Assembly: GCA_007922305.1 (NCBI GenBank)
Contig: ML677334.1
Location: 21,157,626-21,221,625, forward strand
Direction of reading: 5' to 3'
Length of the DNA stretch: 64,000 nt
DNA from: Dermatemys mawii
Lineage: Eukaryota; Chordata; Testudines; Dermatemydidae
The translations under genes were made by a program, and so were the position numbers. Below, one piece after another: positions 13,589 to 23,860 of this stretch (the stretch's first letter is position 1; each line of letters opens with the position of its first letter). The notes under the pieces were generated by a model. That model was not told where the DNA came from. It worked only from the letters and a program-made list of their open reading frames with translations, and did no database searches.

Positions 13589-14965
13589 CGGAGCAAAGGC
13601 CCCTGACATGTCAGCTTGTGAAGTACCGTTAGCTAATAGCAATACTGGGTTCTTACTTTCAATAGACTAGCTACTAGAGAGAGATGTAGCACCTGTAACA
13701 TATCATACCTGCTCTACTTCTTTTAAGTATGGCCAGTGCTTATAAAGAGATTTGATAAGTTTCAAACATGGGAGAGGTACCAAACCACATCTTTAATCAA
13801 GTTACATCAAAAATAAGAAAACATTGTATTAACCAAATCAGATTTATTTAGTACAATTTAATACATTTTATTAAGTAAATTTGAGGAAGAAATGTATACC
13901 TTTCCCAAGGTGACTTTTAATCTTGAACCATTAATTATAGGCACGTGAGTATTCAGAATTACAGTTAGGTGCTCAGAATTGGAATACAGGTTAAGGCCTA
14001 AAAATTTGGTGTTAGACTTTTTAAAGAAATGTAGACATAATCCAACTACATGAACTAAAATCAACAGCTCTGGAGACTGGAATCTTCGGTAGCCACAGTG
14101 CAACTTCCCTACACTGGCCCATCAGCAAGACCATATGGGAGAACCCATAAGGACAATGTTCAGATTGTCTCTAATCATCTCTTGACTGAGAAAGGCTGCC
14201 ATACGTTTCAATTATGACAGTGATGTGGACAATTCTTCGCGATGTAGACACCTGTCTTAAAACCAGCCTATACAATCAGTTTGTGTTAGCCTGGTTAAAT
14301 AGATTTAAAAAAGCACAGACCACAAAGGTTTCAAACCGGCTCTTCCTCAGTACAAAAATAACAATAATATCACCTGTACATTCTTTATGTACGTGCAAAA
14401 GATCAATCAGCATCTCTTAATTCGACTCATTACTCTCTACTATGAAGTTTCAATACCCTTTTAAATCAGAAAGCAGAACGTGGCATTTAATCATATTGGC
14501 CAACAGACAAAATGCTGAGTATCTGAACACAATAGAAGAGAGTTAACAAGTCCAAATCTGATTATGAAAAATACTCAATCAGCTCGAAAAATCAAAACTG
14601 TCTACTTTTACCTACTCTGAAGTTCCAACATGTGTGACTACAGCATAGATGTTTATTCATTTGGATTCCTGTGTCAGCAGTTCAGACAGAATTCAGCACC
14701 AAATACCTTAAAGATTTTAAACTCTTTGTAATGAGAATGAGCACTTCCCAAGATAACTATGAGACTTGCTGGTATAGACACTGTAACCTGCTAGACCTCC
14801 AAAGGAACAGAGTTGTTAATAATATTTAGTGCATCCTTGATTATTCTGAGGCTTTAGAAAACTACAGAAGCCAGCCAGGCTGGGCTTTTAAATCTGTACT
14901 TTGCACCCTCCAAATATAGTTGCATACTTCAGAGCCAGCTAGCTGGAACCTAAGTTTTAGTTTTA

Positions 14966-15202
14966 GGGAGGTAGCATTTCCCAATGGATAGGACACTGGA
15001 CTGGGACATGAGATGTGATTTGGTCACTGACCTAAATGTAGCTTTGAGCAAGACACTTTGTCTCTATGTGACTTCATTTCCCCCTTCCAGTCTTTAGCTG
15101 CCTTGTCAATTTAATAAGCTTTCCAAGACAGGATCATCTCTTATTATGAGTTTGTACAGTGCCTATTACAGTTGGACTCTGATCACAATTAGTGCTAGTG
15201 TA
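14966..15202 (+). mobile_element. tRNA-derived SINE of MIR/CORE type
   Basis: The head 'ggtagcatttcccaatggat' to 'ggacactggactgggac' is a tRNA-like promoter region. It is followed by the CORE-like block 'gctttgagcaagacacttt', 'gacttcatttccccc', and then the tail 'gtttgtacagtgcctatta' with 'ggactctgatcac'. That tail matches the L2-like LINE 3' end at 50690-50815. The copy looks close to full length. Confidence 0.7.
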
Positions 15203-15499
15203 AGACAGATAAATTAAGAGAATGCTAATGGCTCAGGAGAAATGGTGCTCCAGACTCCCACACTCCTAGCAAGGCAAGCAGTTTTGCAGCCCAAACACCT
15301 TTAAAACGCAAACAGTTCCCTTTAAAAGTTAACTGGCTAGCAGTGTCATTAATAACACACAGCAGTACACTTGCAACGTTTTAATGCTTCAGTTAACTGG
15401 AATTCAATAAAATCAATGCTATATAGTAAGACAGTGTTTTAGAATATTCATAGAAGAGGGCAGGAGAACCACACAATGATCCTAAAGCTGTGTACCAAG

Positions 15500-15595
15500 A
15501 TCAATGAGGTGGGTGAGGTAATATCTTTTGCCTTACTTACCTTGTCTCTCAAATACCCTGGGACCAACACAGCTACAACAACACTACACACAATG
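15500..15595 (+). repeat. Interspersed repeat 3' end ('gtgaggtaatatc...gggaccaacacagctacaac')
   Basis: It contains 'ggtgaggtaatatcttttgc', 'ccttgtctctcaaata' and 'ctgggaccaacacagctac'. The same phrases flank the copy at 21140-21350. I recognise this as an abundant unclassified turtle repeat. This copy lacks the middle. Confidence 0.6.
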
Positions 15596-16005
15596 GCAAG
15601 ATAAATAGCAGTTCACACTATACATAATTCAAACAACAGAAAATATATAGAGGAGGAGAAAAATACAATCCCTGGCTGGCAAGTTATCGAAGTCTCTAGA
15701 CCCATGGAATACATAATTTAAAGAGGGGAAATTCTCTTGCTTCTCCCCACTAGAAATCACTGATACAACAGATGAGATTTAAAAGCTGTCCTCTGTAGTA
15801 ATACAGATTAGATACCCTGTTGCTCACACTATTTCTGTATAACAGAGATGTATGTTCAATTTCATATCTAAAATTGTTACGTTAAGGGATGAAAAAGCAA
15901 GAACATTCAGTGCTAGAACTGTAATTCTGACTCATTATTTAGCATATCACTATAGTACTGCAACATATAAAGTAGGCTGATGTTTCAAGGTCACAGTGTT
16001 AGATG

Positions 16006-16190
16006 TCAGAGTGTTAGAAATCAGAACTAAAAGAAATCTGTTAGGTCATATCTAGCCTATCCGTTTAGGTCCTACACAAGAACAGCAGGCTGTATAATGT
16101 TTTATCCAACATAATTTAAAACCTCTCAATTCATGGGGGCATCAACTGATTTCCTTGAGAAAGGCCTTCCTCACATAACTTGATATATTT
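16006..16190 (-). mobile_element. Probable old LINE (CR1/L3-like) 3' fragment
   Basis: The sequence 'aatctgttaggtcatatctagcctat' followed by 'atccaacataatttaaaacc' resembles the reverse complement of CR1-family 3' ends, where 'gatcatctagtct' and 'aaaac(c)tt' occur in this order. It is highly diverged. Confidence 0.4.
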
Positions 16191-16289
16191 CCCCCTTTCT
16201 TCTCTTCCCCTCTCCCTCCACCTTCAGCCTAGGTTTCTTTTGCTTCATTTTCTTCCACACTAGCTCTCGCCCCTCGTATTAGTACGGAC

Positions 16290-16520
16290 AGGGTCACAGC
16301 CAAACAGCCATAAAAGGGAGATTAATTTTGTAGTTAAGGCACTGGAACAGGATTGGTAGAATCTGGATTGAGTCTCCACTGTACCACACACTTCTTGTGC
16401 CTTATTTCCCCATGTGTAAAATGGAGATAGTACTTCCTCTACCCCACAGGGTTCCTCTGAGAATATATTCATTAGCGATCAAGAGGATCTTCAGTACTGA
16501 GGTGATGGGGCCATGTAAGT
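16290..16520 (+). mobile_element. MIR/CORE-like SINE, diverged
   Basis: It contains 'gtagttaaggcactggaacagg', 'attgagtctccactgtacc', 'cttatttccccatgtgtaaa', 'atggagatagtacttcctct' and 'accccacagggttcctctga'. This is the classic order of MIR blocks: tRNA head, core, 'cccatctgtaaaatgggga', then 'cacagggtt...tga'. Confidence 0.75.
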
Positions 16521-16878
16521 AGATAGGCAGACCCAATTCATCATTAATAATCCCTTCAAGAGATGGGTGGTGAAAACGATGATTTCCCTTTCATTCGAAT
16601 GACATGAGAAGAATTTTCCCTAAGATTTTGTCACCTCCCCTTCCTTCAAAATACCTAGAGATTTCCCATCCCTTCTTATCCAGTAAAAACCAAAACCATT
16701 CTGGAGGAGAAAGCCAATTACGTTGATGCAGGTATATGTCTGTGGCATCAGACTGTGAGGCACCCCACAGCTAAAATAATCAGACCAATGAGATTAGCTC
16801 AAACTAGATATGTATTTCTTGGGGCTGTGGGGGAAGATAGGTTATTGCCTTTCTCTCACCGCACACTGTCTTCTAGTT

Positions 16879-17100
16879 CAGGGGTTCTCAAACTGGGGGT
16901 TGGGACCCTTCAGAGGGCTGCAAGGTTATTACATGGTGGGGGTCATGAGCTGTCAGCTTCCACCCCAAGCCCCGCTTTGCTTCCAGCATTTATAACTGTG
17001 TAAAATATACAAAAAAGTGTTTTTAATTTATAAGGGAGGGTCGCACTCAGAGGATTGCTATGTGAAAGGGGTCACCGGTACAAAAGTTTGAGAACCACTG
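16879..17100. mobile_element. hAT-type MITE, 222 bp
   Basis: The termini are CAGGGGTTCTCAAAC and GTTTGAGAACCACTG, an inverted pair. The flanks TTCTAGTT (16871-16878) and CTCTAGTT (17101-17108) agree at 7 of 8 positions and are the likely target duplication. The interior includes 'gggtcgcactcagagg', which is shared with the larger element at 35681-36490, and the GC-rich 5' part recurs inverted at 45441-45558. There is no transposase. It lies in DUSP22 intron 2. Confidence 0.85.
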
Positions 17101-17550
17101 CTCTAGTTTGTATGCACTCTCGCTCCCTCCTCCAAACACACAACCCTGCAGACTTGCCTTCACTAGGAAAAAAAGCTGTGCTTTTACCATGTGTTAAACT
17201 AACACAGAACTAATGAGATAAAACCCTCCTGAAGACAAACCAACTGTAGTTTTATCATGTGTTAGCAGCTTGAGGCAAACCCTCAGCTTCCCGCTAGCAT
17301 TTACCTCAACAAGTGAAGACATTTGAAAATTACATACTGCCTTGCCTCCACTAGGCTTTAGACACCTGGTAAGAACACATCTTTTCTCCTAGTAGACACA
17401 CCTTGAAGGTACTTTTGAGAACTAGGTTGAGGCCTAGGCCAAAACTTTCAAATGGTGGTACCTTCGTTAGGCACACCTACATAATACGTTTGCCAGGTGC
17501 TCAGTTTTCAATTGGAACATCTGGTCAAAAAGGAAAACTGGCGGCATCCA

Positions 17551-18074
17551 GGCATAGGCGCCGACTTTAGCCAGCGAGTGCTTGCACGTTCCCACCCCGA
17601 CCCAACTCCACCCCCATTCCAACCCTTTCCCCGAATCCCCAGCCCTGCCTCCTTCCCCGGGGCATGCCACACTTCCTCTCCACCCCCTCCCTCCCAGGCT
17701 TTCGCGTGGCAAGCCTGGGAGGGAGAGGGGAGAAGCAGAGTGGCGGCACGTTCAGGGGAGGAGGCGGAGCGGAGGTGAGCTGGAGCATGGGGGGGGGGGG
17801 GTGGGAAGGGCCACAGCAAGTAACCCGGCGGAGGCACAGAAGAACCGCTTCCTGTCCCAGCTCACCATCGCTCCACCTTTGCCTTCCCCCCTCCCTCCCA
17901 GGCTTGCTGCGCGAAACAGCTGATTCGTGGCAAGCTTGGGAGGGAGAGGGAAGAAGCAGAGTGGCGGCAGCGCACTCCAGGGGAGGAGGCGGAGGAGAGC
18001 TGGGGCAGGGAGCTGCCAATTTTACTCCATGGGTGCTCCAGCCCCAGAGGACCCACAGAGTTGGCACCTATACA
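17551..18074. mobile_element. GC-rich inverted-repeat element with internal duplication
   Basis: Near-inverted ends 'cataggcgccgact' and 'agttggcacctata' bound a GC-rich body in otherwise AT-rich intron. Inside, a segment of about 100 bp occurs twice (17685-17786 and 17889-18003). Each copy has a stem of 'ccctccctcccaggct' against 'aagcctgggagggag' (copy 2 reads 'aagcttgggagggag'), followed by 'agaagcagagtggcggca'. Long proline/glycine-rich ORFs on both strands here are by-products of GC content, not genes. The family is one I recognise from turtle genomes; its class is unclear. Confidence 0.65.
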
Positions 18075-18403
18075 TCTAGTCAACGCAGCTGACCGGCCGA
18101 TAAAAGTCCGGTTACCTGGAGTAACCAGCCTCGGAGATACTGAGCACCCACGGCTCCCACTGAAGATTGTTTCCCACCTCGCCTTGCTCCCCACTGTTCC
18201 AAAGGGCACGCTTAGCTCCATCCATAATATGCACTGATGTCACAGAACAAACTGAGTACCCGGGCAAAACTTCCAGCCTTCCTGTTCCCGAAGCTTTCAT
18301 TCCCGTAAATAAACTTGTTCCAAATTCTAAGTAGTTCCATTGTAAAGAGTGGGGGGGAAGGAAGGAGGTCTAACTAGTTGGCTAAAAAACAGTGCCCCTG
18401 AAC

Positions 18404-18945
18404 TAGAGCCCTGCAGTAGGACTGGGATCCCATGGATCCCACAGGACTCGCTGCCATAATAGCAGGAGTAGGCAAAATGTACTTTGTTGCAGGCAGGATT
18501 AGTTGATGGTGGAAGGGGAAACCAGAATGCGGTAATCTGTGAGAACTCACTAAATCTCATCAGTTTGTCATTAAATAGAACTTCAGCGATGTAAAGTAAG
18601 TTCTTCTCTTTTTTAAAATAAAGGTTTAATATGTAAATTTAAGCAAGGAATAGAAAGATTTGAAGTATTTTTGTACATGGTTTAAGCAAGATTTGTTTTA
18701 GTCTTTCAGTGGTAAAAATTGTGTCTGAATTCCATTTATATATATAAAACATTAACAGACTTTTTTTTTTTTTTAAAGTAGCATGGGGGAACTGGTCTCT
18801 CTCGTGGGCTTTGTGGAATCTAAGGTTTTTGTGGCTGGGAGCCGGATAAAAATGCAAGAAACAATACAGGAGCAGGTGGGAGTGGGTTGGAATTACAGGG
18901 CAGGACAGAAGCAGGATTAAAACAATAGTCCCATACAAGGCTCTA
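18404..18945. mobile_element. Probable hAT-like non-autonomous transposon, 542 bp
   Basis: The ends TAGAGCCCTGCAGTAGGACT and (reverse complement of the right end) TAGAGCCTTGTATGGGACT form an inverted terminal repeat. The flanks CCCTGAAC and ACCCGAAC agree at 6 of 8 positions. The interior has a poly-T tract near 18761-18775 and no transposase. Confidence 0.6.
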
Positions 18946-20264
18946 ACCCGAACCTTCTTCCCTTCCTAGGGCAATCCACATTTGAAGCTTTAGCTGTACT
19001 AGCCTGTAAATCTAGATTATATGTGATTTACAGGAGGGCAATACTGAAAAATACTAACCCACTCTTTCTTTCTTAAAGGCTGAACCCCCAAATGGGCCCC
19101 AAGAAAGGGAACTTTTCCTGAAAGAACCTCGAACAACTTTATTCAGAGGAATTCAGTGGCACTGTGAACACAGCAGAATCATTTGCTGTGCACTGCGTTT
19201 CATGTTGAGGAACAGGAAGAGTGGAAACTTCAGCTAAGCTGTTCACTTTATCCATAGTGCCACTGGACTCTTTGGGGGGGAATTAAGCCTCACATTATGG
19301 CTTTCCCCTCAGAATTGAAAATCCCCCAAATATTCCATTGGAAAAACTCAAATCTTCCAGACATGTTTGCAAGCAGAAAGGACATGTATTACTTTGTATT
19401 CAAGCTTGAAGAACTATGTGGCCTTTAACTCTAATTACAGTTTATTGAGCCCTGGTTTTTGGAGTCAATTGTACTTGAAAGATCCAGCTGGCACTCATGC
19501 AGATGAAAAAATATTTCCCTACTGTTGCATGGGAAAAGAGGCAAAAACCTTGTACTGTCCCACCAGGGTATTAGAAAAACAAGACATTTCTGCTGGTGGG
19601 AATACAGAAAGCTGTCATTTGCGGCACAGCAGATACCAGTTTTCTAGTGGGAATAAAGGCATATGGGGGCTTTCAGACCCACAGCTGTTGACTGACAGCT
19701 TTGCACTTCATCAAGGGAGATTACACTAGCTTGTGAGTGGACTGCAGGACTTTGATTTCCATTTGACAGACCAGAATCCTTTCAAAACAGAGGGGGAGCA
19801 CAAGGATTTATTTTGAAGAGGGCTTCTTCCCACCTTCAGCCCCTCCACCCCCATATCTCTTTCCAAGCTACCAGTCCCCTGGAGTTTAGACAGAGCGAGG
19901 CCTAGCTCCCAAACAAAAGGAAACCCAAAAGATAATCAATCTGTAAGATTAATTTTCTCCTGGGTTTTAAAGATGAATTCTTCCTCAGTATTTTGTAAGA
20001 AAGGCAGCGGGTTCTGCTTGAAGTACCCAGCTCTCTGGACGCACACTCTCCTAAACACTTTGTACCTCAGGAATGTAATTCAGTTTTAATTTTTAGCCAA
20101 GAGCTTTCTTGAATTGGGACCTTAAGTTCCTAAGTCCATTTCTGTTCAGAAAAGTATTATAAGCACATGCTTAAAGTCCTATGGACTTCAATGATATCCT
20201 GAATCAGTACTATACAAAGCTTTCCATTCCCAATGATCCAAGATGCTATAAAAGCACTCTCACT
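18946..20264 (-). other. DUSP22: DUSP22 intron 2, no recognised feature
   Basis: A 120-codon plus-strand ORF (19367-19729) has no domain I recognise. No bounded repeat is seen. Confidence 0.35.
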
Positions 20265-20440
20265 CTGCCTGAAGCGGTCTGTCTAAAGATTAGAGCAGTG
20301 ACCTGCAAGTCAGGACTCCTAAATTCTATCCCCATCCATATCACTGACTTGCTCTGCAACCATTTCATAAACCGTACCTCAGTTTACCCATAAGGTAAAT
20401 GTGTCTGAATCTATTTACCTTACATAGACAATTGGAGGCT
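20265..20440 (+). mobile_element. MIR-like SINE fragment
   Basis: The tRNA-like head with 'ttagagcagtgacctgcaag' and 'tcaggactcctaaattctat' is followed by 'cactgacttgctctgcaacc' and 'acctcagtttacccataagg', the usual MIR order. Confidence 0.65.
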
Positions 20441-21139
20441 TAACTTCAGAACAGCAATTCTGAAAGACAGGTTCGACATAACTACAAAGTAGGATTGCTA
20501 GTCTGGTGAAAAATGCCATGGTCAGAACATCCACTGTCCCTTCCAAACAATGGAACTTCCAGAAGCACAGCACCCTCTAACATCATGCTAGGGTATTGCA
20601 TCAGTTCTGATGCGAATACAGGGAACCACATGCTTGAATCACTCATACCACTTCCAATAGCATCTCAGTTTCCTTAGAGATTTCCTATGCAATTACTAAC
20701 CTAGCACAGCACTAGTCAGCTTGTGAAAGGTGATAAAATTCACAGATGAAGGGGACGTCTGTTGTATCACATATCTTTTATACTCAAAAAAATCACTTGC
20801 AAATCTCAAGCTTTCTAGGCATGACACACCATAGAAGGACCCAACAGCCAGAAAGCACTGAGCACCAACTCTCTGAATATGGGTGTCTCAAGTCCAGCAC
20901 CCAAATTACTACTCACTATTCAAAGTCTTGTCCTGATTTATGATGTAAATAAGAACACTTGCAAAAGAACTCAGTAGTCAAATTCCTCTAGAAATTTTTA
21001 TAGTGGCATGCTTCTATTTGCCTTGTTTCAGTAGCACTGTATTACTTTGCAATGTTAGCACTCTATGTTGCTATTAGCATTATTAGATTTAAAAAAAAAA
21101 ATTTAGAAATTCAAAGATTATTAACTTTAATAAAGTGTT

Positions 21140-21350
21140 GTTGTATCTGTTCAAAAAGTAGATGAGGTAATATTTTTTGTTGGACCAACTTCTGATAGTG
21201 AAAGAGACACACTTTTGAGCATACGTAGAGCATTTCTATAGGTCTGGCAAAAGTACAGTGCCCAAAGAACTCTGTGTGGCTTGAAAGCTTCTCTCTTTCA
21301 CCAACAAAAGCTGGTCCAATAAAAGATATAACTTTCCCACCTTGTCTCTC
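21140..21350. repeat. Palindromic interspersed repeat
   Basis: The left part 'ttggaccaacttctgatagt' with 'gaaagagacacacttttgagc' is inverted in the right part 'gcttgaaagcttctctcttt' with 'caccaacaaaagctggtcc'. The copy ends 'ccaccttgtctctct'. The two halves could fold into a long imperfect hairpin. Other fragments of the family are at 11855-11905 and 15500-15595. Confidence 0.65.
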
Positions 21351-21714
21351 TAATTAACAAAGTGCTTTAACAGCTATTGTCTCTCTTCTGCTCCAGAGAT
21401 GTAACCGACTCAGATCAATTATTTACTGACATGACCTCACAATGGTGGAGAGTATTGATTAAATACTATGTGAGCAAAGGCCATTTAAAAAAACTCCCAC
21501 CTTTATTTTTATTAAACAAACAGCGATAATCGCTGAAGCACAGACATTCATATTGACACCAGCCCTTCCCCCAGATAAGACATAGCTGATGCACTTCAAC
21601 TTCAGTTATTTTTAACTGGATCCCAATACTACACCCCACCTTCATTAAAACCACGTTTATATCACGCTAAAAGTTATCTGACATGCCATTTATAGACCAT
21701 TTGCAAGGCACATA

Positions 21715-21860
21715 GCTGAATGGTTACAGCAAGACAAGCAAGAAGGGTTCTAGGATCTAATCTGGGCTGAGGTGCTGACTCACTCTGCAACCTTGGCCTA
21801 CTCCCCTTCATCTTGCCATGCCTCAGCCACTCAGTGGGTGAAAACAGTACCACACTGAGA
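21715..21860 (+). mobile_element. MIR-like SINE fragment
   Basis: 'agctgaatggttacagcaag' is followed by 'gttctaggatctaatctggg', 'gctgactcactctgcaacc' and 'catgcctcagcc', consistent with a diverged tRNA-head and core SINE. Confidence 0.5.
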
Positions 21861-22704
21861 AACAGATGCTGGGTCTGAGTTTCACTCTCTTGGGAGTAGT
21901 ATCAAAAGTTTTGCCACCACGGCTGGCATGACGATAGGGCTAGTTTCAGAGTCACACACTGTGCGCTATGGGCAACTCCAGTGCCCCTCCCCCACACACT
22001 GCACTTTGAAAAACTGAAGCAATATGACATCGTCTATTCCTCTCCCACTTTGTCTCATCCAGCAGGGAGGCCAAGATTAGTTCTGTCACAAGCAGGAGAC
22101 ACTGTCTCAACCCAGAGACAGTGCATCTTCTGAGTTTTCTCCCTCTCTTCCTCCTTATTTCTCCTCCCACCAGCCCCTTCTGATTTCTGTATCTTCTTTG
22201 TTTCCAGTCCCTGAATCTCATCATAAACTTGTTATTGCCTGCACTCTCGTCTCCTTCCTCTCCATCTATCACCCAAACAGTTGGCACAACCAACTTCCCT
22301 CTACCCCAAGCAGCCCAGCACCATCCTCATGTTTGCCACCTTCCGTGGGAGTGCCCCTCAAACTTGTCCTGTACCTCTGGGCTCGTTCCAAAGATGCTCC
22401 ACACAGAAAGTGGAGCAAAATAACTACCAGGATGCTAAAGTGGACACTGCAATTCTGTCCCCGGGGCAACAAGGGATGGCAGGATCAGATACAGACAAGA
22501 CAAACAGTGCCAGTATCCTGTTGCAGGTTCATGCTAACAAATACTTTGCTGTGCTGCAGGAAGGAGGGGGGAATGTTGGTGCAGCACTACCTAAATATGA
22601 AAGGAACAGACCTTATCCAGTCATGGGAGCAGACCAAATATATGGAGGCACGTACAGTCTCCACTCAGCAACACTCCTGCTGCTCACAACTAAGCATAGC
22701 TCTA
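21861..22704 (-). other. DUSP22: DUSP22 intron 2; pyrimidine-rich stretch with unexplained long ORFs
   Basis: On the plus strand a pyrimidine-rich tract (22120-22205, ending 'tttgtttccag') precedes two overlapping ORFs, 22198-22806 (202 codons) and 22281-22709 (142 codons). Neither has a domain I recognise. The longer one runs into the repeat at 22705-22850. I do not call a gene; it is described as a finding. Confidence 0.25.
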
Positions 22705-22850
22705 TGTAGATGTTGCCAGTTATTTATTGGTGGTATTGCAACAGCACCTGGAGACCCCAAGCTGGGATCATGGCCTCTCTGTACTAGGCGCTGTACACAT
22801 ATGTAATGAACAGATGGTCCCTGTCCCAAATACTTGACAATAAATAATTA
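22705..22850 (-). mobile_element. L2/SINE 3' tail fragment
   Basis: Reverse-complemented, this reads 'gggacagggaccatctgttc', 'tgtacagcgcctagtacag' and then 'ggtctccaggtgctgttgc'. It matches the tail at 50690-50815 ('tgtacagcaccaagcacaat', 'ggggctcctaagtgctacg'). Confidence 0.65.
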
Positions 22851-23414
22851 CAGTCAGTGGGAGCTACTGAGTGCCCAGTACTTTTCTCAGCCTTAGCTTT
22901 CTTAAAGATAAGGCTCTAAAAGTACAAGGTTAAAAATCAAATGGCGGGGTGGACCACACAGAGAGGGAGAACAGGTCTGAGTCTACAATATGGACACTGC
23001 ATACTGCTGCTCAGGTATCAAACTCTGTATCTATAAGCACAATAATGAGAGCAATGAATTGGAGACAAATTAAGCCATTAATAATGAGGAGGGCTTGCAA
23101 AAAAATGGCCTGCCTCACAGGCCAGTCTGCAAAGTGCAGAACCAATTTACAAGAGAGGCCAACATTTGGGAATTCTAGGTGAAGCATGCTCCCAGGAGTG
23201 TGTGTGCATTTTCAATCAGTTGTGCAGTGCAGTGTACGGATGACAGAGAAAACAAACATTCTCTTTTTAGTGCTAGCAGGTAGATTCAGAAATTAAGCAA
23301 AATGGGGATAAAGAACTTACACAGATTTTAGCAAATACTGTAGGGCTGTGTATGACCCAACTCTTTTTCAGACTTTTAAGTAATCCTAAATTGTAACCAT
23401 AAAACCAATCTTAC

Positions 23415-23448
23415 CTTTAAAGTTGCCAAGGAACAAGCCAGGCAGAAT
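23415..23448 (-). CDS. DUSP22: DUSP22 coding exon 2 (dual-specificity phosphatase 22)
   Basis: A 34-bp micro-exon encoding ILPGLFLGNFK plus the first base of the next codon. It continues the MGNGMNK start of exon 1 without a frame change and supplies the G that completes the Asp codon opening exon 3. The acceptor is TTTCTTTCTCACAG and the donor AAAG/GTAAG on the minus strand. In the mammalian protein as I recall it this segment is ILPGLYIGNFK, so Y to F and I to L are conservative changes. The segment forms the first strand of the phosphatase fold. Because the exon is shorter than most gene finders expect, it is easy to miss; its reality rests on sequence identity, splice sites and phase together. 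Confidence 0.95.
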
Positions 23449-23659
23449 CTGTGAGAAAGAAATATAGTATCAAATATAGAGGTCTTGTGGTAGCACAGTT
23501 CGACAATGTTCGATTTGCATACAGGATGGAACATATTTCTGTCGCAGACTATTGTCTAATGGAATCTAAAGGTGCTGGCAGCATTATATATTTCTCCTTG
23601 CAACTCACCCATTCTATAATGCTTCAGGCATGCTGCACTTTGAAACATTTCCAACATAA

Positions 23660-23860
23660 CCAGGGGTTGATGCTAATATGTTACAGTTATACACCATCTT
23701 CCACCCAAGGATCTCAAATACAGGCCTTGTAAAACCCTTGTTGTAATATATTATCCTTATTGAATCAATGGGGAAACAAACACAAAAAAGGTAAAGTGAC
23801 TTGCCTAGGGACATAGAACAAGTCAGTGAAGGAACTGGAAAATAGAGTCCAACAGATCTT
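23660..23860 (-). mobile_element. MIR-like SINE, antisense to the plus strand
   Basis: Plus-strand text 'aaagtgacttgcctagggac' and 'acaagtcagtgaaggaactgg' is the reverse complement of the conserved SINE core ('ctgacttgt...cctaggcaagtcacttt'). Confidence 0.7.

Larger units (their letters stand above)
12234..14965 (-). other. DUSP22: DUSP22 intron 2, 3' part
   Basis: Intronic sequence upstream of exon 3. A 123-codon plus-strand ORF at 12548-12919 has no recognisable domain and no splice context. Apart from the short simple repeats listed separately, I see nothing bounded. Confidence 0.4.

Noticed and set aside
17467..18221. Cluster of overlapping ORFs of 80-166 codons on both strands
   Set aside because: They lie inside the GC-rich inverted-repeat element, are rich in P, G, R and S, overlap in several frames, and track the internal duplication. 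Low stop density from GC content explains them.
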